Positions 61,397-64,000 of a DNA stretch of 64,000 nucleotides are shown here, piece by piece (position 1 is the first letter of the stretch; each line of letters starts with the position of its first letter). The position numbers and the translations under genes are program-made. The DNA lies in NCBI GenBank assembly GCA_030615025.1, contig JAUXAB010000011.1:1-64000 (forward strand), in the 5' to 3' direction. This DNA comes from Phycisphaerae bacterium (GTDB lineage: Bacteria > Planctomycetota > Phycisphaerae > Sedimentisphaerales > Anaerobacaceae). The notes beneath the pieces are model-generated. The model was not told where the DNA came from. It searched no databases and saw nothing but the letters and a program-made list of their open reading frames with translations.

Positions 61397-62596
61397 ATGA
61401 CCGAGAGTTTCCATAACTATGAACGTAAGCTGGAGAGAAGAATAGAGCTAATCAAGAAGTCTAACTTCTCTCCGAAAAACAAACGTGCCATTCTGGATTT
61501 TTCCGATTACTGTTTCTCCGAGGGACTTAGCATTCCACGCGTGGAGAAATACGTCGGCCATCTTAAGTGCCTTGCTTCTCTCTTTAAAAAGGACTTCGTT
61601 GATGCCACTAAAGCTGACATTGAGACGCTCGTAAGAATCATTCAGCAGTCCAGTTATTCCGAATGGACAAAACAGGACCTCAAGCTTACGATCAAGAAGT
61701 TCTATCGCTGGCTGCGGGGAGTCAATGAAGATCCGCAGGAGACGGCGTGGATTAAGCTCAGCCGCCGTAACTGCAACAACAGGCTTCCAGACGAACTTCT
61801 TACAGAAGAGGACATTTCCAGACTAATAGAGGCATGCCATGATCCCAGGGACAGGGCCCTCGTATCGATTCTTTACGAGACCGGTTGCAGAATAGGGGAA
61901 ATTGCATCGATGAGAATAAAGCATGTTCTTCCACACATTCATGGTTTTCGAATTATCGTATCAGGAAAGACAGGAACAAGAAGATTACTAATAATCACAT
62001 CAGCTCCATATATGACCGACTGGCTTAACATTCACCCTAAGAAGTCACAACCACAGGAATACCTGTGGGTTTCAAAAGACTTCAGAGCGTCCCTTCTGAG
62101 CTATCAGAGGATACGCGACATACTACATGCAGCAGCAAAACGAGCTGGAATTAAGAAGAGAATCAACCCGCATTCATTTCGCCACAGCAGGGCGACCCAC
62201 CTGGCTAACCATCTAACCGAGGCACAGATGAATGAAGTCTTCGGATGGAAACAGGGTTCAAATATGCCATCCATCTATGTTCACCTTTCAGGACGTGATG
62301 TCGACAACGCTCTTTTGAAGACCTATGGTATTGCCACCGACACGGGCCGGAGCCCGGAGGGCAAGCTAAAGCCAAAGGCTTGCCCGCGGTGCAAGGCACA
62401 AAACGCAACAACAAACAAATTTTGCAGCCGTTGCGGCACTGTCCTGGATCAGAAAACTGCCAGTGAAATCGTAAAGAAGAACCTTGAGCGGAACACAGCC
62501 GACCAGATTATGGACAGGCTCATCCAGGACCAGGAGTTCCGGGACATGCTCGCAAATAAGATTGCGGAACTCACAACCCCGGAAACAGGCAATTGA
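61397..62596 (+). CDS. Tyrosine integrase with C-terminal zinc ribbon (archaeal style)
   Basis: 399 residues. The N-terminal core-binding domain (KRAILDFSDYCFSEGLSIPR ... QDLKLTIKKFYRWLRG) precedes the catalytic domain: Arg in YETGCRIGEIASMR, Lys in VSGKTGTRRLL, HSFRHSRATHL (HxxR), then FGWKQGSNMPSIYVHLSG with the nucleophilic Tyr. A zinc ribbon CPRCKAQN and FCSRCGTVL follows, then a helical tail. This layout is common in archaeal integrases and rare in bacterial Xer. GGTGA precedes ATG 61397. It is the best candidate for the integrase of the element. Confidence 0.85.
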   Translation: MTESFHNYERKLERRIELIKKSNFSPKNKRAILDFSDYCFSEGLSIPRVEKYVGHLKCLASLFKKDFVDATKADIETLVRIIQQSSYSEWTKQDLKLTIKKFYRWLRGVNEDPQETAWIKLSRRNCNNRLPDELLTEEDISRLIEACHDPRDRALVSILYETGCRIGEIASMRIKHVLPHIHGFRIIVSGKTGTRRLLIITSAPYMTDWLNIHPKKSQPQEYLWVSKDFRASLLSYQRIRDILHAAAKRAGIKKRINPHSFRHSRATHLANHLTEAQMNEVFGWKQGSNMPSIYVHLSGRDVDNALLKTYGIATDTGRSPEGKLKPKACPRCKAQNATTNKFCSRCGTVLDQKTASEIVKKNLERNTADQIMDRLIQDQEFRDMLANKIAELTTPETGN

Positions 62597-62681
62597 TTAG
62601 CATTCTCCTGGCATTGCAACAGCACAAATCGCACGCTCTTTCTCCGACACCCTAAAATGCCGAACAGAGATACCTCCTGTA

Positions 62682-62867
62682 ATGTCAGGCAGCTACAGAC
62701 CGGAAGGCTCTTCTCAGGCTAAGTGCACGGAGTGCATCTGTGGAATCGAAAACGGCAGGGGCATCTGGTGTGTCGTGCTGAAGAAGATCCCTTCTTCAAA
62801 AGAGGTGAAACGGTGCCGTCGCTTCTGCCCTAAAGTGATACTGGAAGACCCGGCGGGCATTGTGTAG
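62682..62867 (+). CDS. Small Cys-rich protein, possible zinc binder
   Basis: 61 residues with six cysteines (KCTECICG, WCVV, RCRRFCPK). The spacing CxxCxC-x9-C-x14-C-x3-C could hold a metal. There is no clear ribosome site. It lies between integrase and the OB-fold-like gene and could be real or spurious. Confidence 0.35.
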   Translation: MSGSYRPEGSSQAKCTECICGIENGRGIWCVVLKKIPSSKEVKRCRRFCPKVILEDPAGIV

Positions 62868-62895
62868 CTGCCTTGAATACAATTGGAGGTACAGC

Positions 62896-63330
62896 ATGAG
62901 AGGGACAATCGAACAGGTCTGGGAGAACGAGAGCAAAAAGGGAAAGAAATACCTGACCGTCCAGGTCGGGGGAGAGCGATACAGCGTCTGGGACGACAAG
63001 TACTTCGACACGCTGCAGGAAGGCGTGACCGTCGACTACGACTTCAGGCAGAGCGGGAATTTCAAGAACATGACGGACATAGAGCCCGTTGATGGCAAAG
63101 GCAACGAACTGCCACGATACCGGCCAAACGGTAAGGACAGGCAGATCGCAAGGATGTCATGCCTGAAATCCGCCAGCGAGATTCTTGCACCCGTGCAGCT
63201 TGACCCTGATGCCAAGAAGGATCTGACCATAGAGACGGCGAGATTCTTTGAACGCTACGTATTCGAAGGCGAACCTGAGACTCCGGTACAAAATAGCGGC
63301 GGGGGGAACCATGGCAGAGGCCGACAGTGA
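62896..63330 (+). CDS. OB-fold-like single-strand-binding candidate
   Basis: 144 residues from ATG 62896 with GGAGGT 5 bases upstream. The first 70 residues look like a beta-barrel: MRGTIEQVWENESKKGKKYL, then TVQVGGERYSVWDDKYFDTL and VTVDYDFRQSG. The second part (ARMSCLKSASEILAPV and ETARFFERYVFEG) is helical, and the tail is Gly-rich. Small OB-fold proteins with such tails bind single-stranded DNA in phages and plasmids. The next gene, a RecB-like nuclease, starts 20 bases before its stop, so they are coupled. The assignment is from fold pattern only. Confidence 0.55.
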   Translation: MRGTIEQVWENESKKGKKYLTVQVGGERYSVWDDKYFDTLQEGVTVDYDFRQSGNFKNMTDIEPVDGKGNELPRYRPNGKDRQIARMSCLKSASEILAPVQLDPDAKKDLTIETARFFERYVFEGEPETPVQNSGGGNHGRGRQ

Positions 63331-64000
63331 ATCCTCTTCAGACAGGCAGGTGGGAGCCATCTCGACGATAAGGCCCCACCTGTCAGTCTCCCAGCTCAAG
63401 ATGTACCTTCGCTGTCCCCTTCAATACTTCTTCAGATACGTATGCGATCTGAAGTCTCCTCCAACCGCCGATCTGACTCTGGGACGGACGATTCACCAGA
63501 CCCTCGGCGTTAACTACAGGCAGAAAATGAAGACGGGCCATGATATCATTGTTCCGCATATTACGGAGCTTTTCAGCGAACACTGGGAAAAGGAAGCCGG
63601 AGAGACGGAATTCAAAAAAGGGGAGAAGCCGGGAAAGTTCAAAGACGACGGCGTAAAACTCCTGAAAGCCTATTTCGAAGAAATCGCTCCGGGCGTGCAG
63701 CCGGTTGAAGTGGAACAGGAGTTCCTTATAGACACAGCAGGAACCAGGCTCCCGTTGAAAGGATACATTGACCTTCTGGACGATCAGGATTGCATCATCG
63801 ACCACAAAACAACCAAAAGAAGTTATCCCGAAAATACAGCCGAAAAGGATATCCAGCTGACGGCCTATTCACTGGCCTTCCGCACACTTTTTGGCAGGAA
63901 AGAAAACGGCGTCCGTCTCGACGTGATGGTGCGGAACAAGCAGCCGAAGATACAGCAGCTATACGGGACAAGGACACAGGCGGACATCGACCGTTTTACC
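63311..64000 (+). CDS. RecB-family PD-(D/E)XK exonuclease, truncated by window edge
   Basis: The frame from ATG 63311 is open to the right edge (230 residues seen). It has HLSVSQLKMYLRCPLQYFFR, the N-terminal motif of PDDEXK_1/RecB-like nucleases, then a His in LGRTIHQTLGVNYRQ, Asp in LKGYIDLLDDQ, and DHKTTKRSYP (D-x-K), ending in QLTAYSLAFRTLFG. These are all active-site elements. It follows an OB-fold-like gene with overlap, suggesting a recombination or replication pair for the element. No cas genes are seen. Confidence 0.82.
   Translation, partial: MAEADSESSSDRQVGAISTIRPHLSVSQLKMYLRCPLQYFFRYVCDLKSPPTADLTLGRTIHQTLGVNYRQKMKTGHDIIVPHITELFSEHWEKEAGETEFKKGEKPGKFKDDGVKLLKAYFEEIAPGVQPVEVEQEFLIDTAGTRLPLKGYIDLLDDQDCIIDHKTTKRSYPENTAEKDIQLTAYSLAFRTLFGRKENGVRLDVMVRNKQPKIQQLYGTRTQADIDRFT

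Noticed and set aside
49671-64000. Cas4 genes indicating CRISPR
   Set aside because: The two RecB/Cas4-like nucleases have no cas1/cas2 or repeat-spacer array nearby.

Overview
Organism. The left third looks like a Planctomycetota chromosome, most likely Phycisphaerae/Sedimentisphaerales-like. Supporting signs are Tat-exported enolase-superfamily and sugar-isomerase-like enzymes, a PD40/cytochrome c protein of the HzsA-related type, a URO-D family protein, a giant RHS protein with a dockerin-like N-terminus, and family-specific intergenic repeats (heptamer arrays, MQNKPNF-type repeats, short interspersed repeats). No complete tRNA, rRNA or CRISPR array was found.

Layout. 0-13 kb: end of a glycosyltransferase gene, repeat-rich spacers, URO-D protein, a periplasmic carbohydrate-acid cluster (fucose-isomerase-like protein and two enolase-superfamily dehydratase-like proteins), a triheme PD40 protein and an SPL-like radical SAM protein. 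13.1-24 kb: an integration hot spot. Two 174-bp direct repeats, each starting with a tRNA/tmRNA 3'-end-like segment, bracket an RHS toxin with its probable immunity protein. The right repeat adjoins an excisionase-like gene and four overlapping small genes; the left repeat adjoins a deletion-fused relic of the same genes. 24-40 kb: membrane M48 protease with a winged-helix partner, P-loop kinase with zinc motifs, AbrB/wHTH/zinc-ribbon operon, Mre11/Rad50-like pair, SNF2-type helicase with a DUF6094-type methylase, and a DUF2958 gene interrupted by TAG. 40-53 kb: HerA-like ATPase fused to a nuclease-like domain, AIPR protein, a V4R / B12-radical-SAM / FeeM-like cluster, a single-domain tyrosine recombinase, an AbiV-like HEPN protein and an OLD/KTSC/RecB-like operon. 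53-59 kb: a tightly overlapped four-gene operon (RlmN/Cfr-like radical SAM, adenosine-deaminase-like, NUDIX-nucleoside-kinase fusion, PRTase). 59-64 kb: wHTH/RelE toxin-antitoxin, Orc1/Cdc6-like initiator, tyrosine integrase with a zinc ribbon, an OB-fold-like protein and a RecB-like nuclease running off the edge.

How it fits together. About 29-64 kb reads as an integrative element, or nested elements, with replication, recombination, transfer-like and defence genes. Several parts look archaeal: Orc1/Cdc6, TATA-like boxes about 30 nt upstream of starts, GGTGAT-type ribosome sites, a RelE of archaeal style. The Orc1 promoter and first codons are duplicated 15 kb away with conserved box-TATA-start spacing. 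A 12-bp piece of a left-side repeat recurs at 52.8 kb, which argues that the right part belongs to the same genome. The best candidate for an undescribed system is the 53.6-58.7 kb nucleoside/RNA-modification operon, which sits among known abortive-infection families. All functions are inferred from sequence alone.
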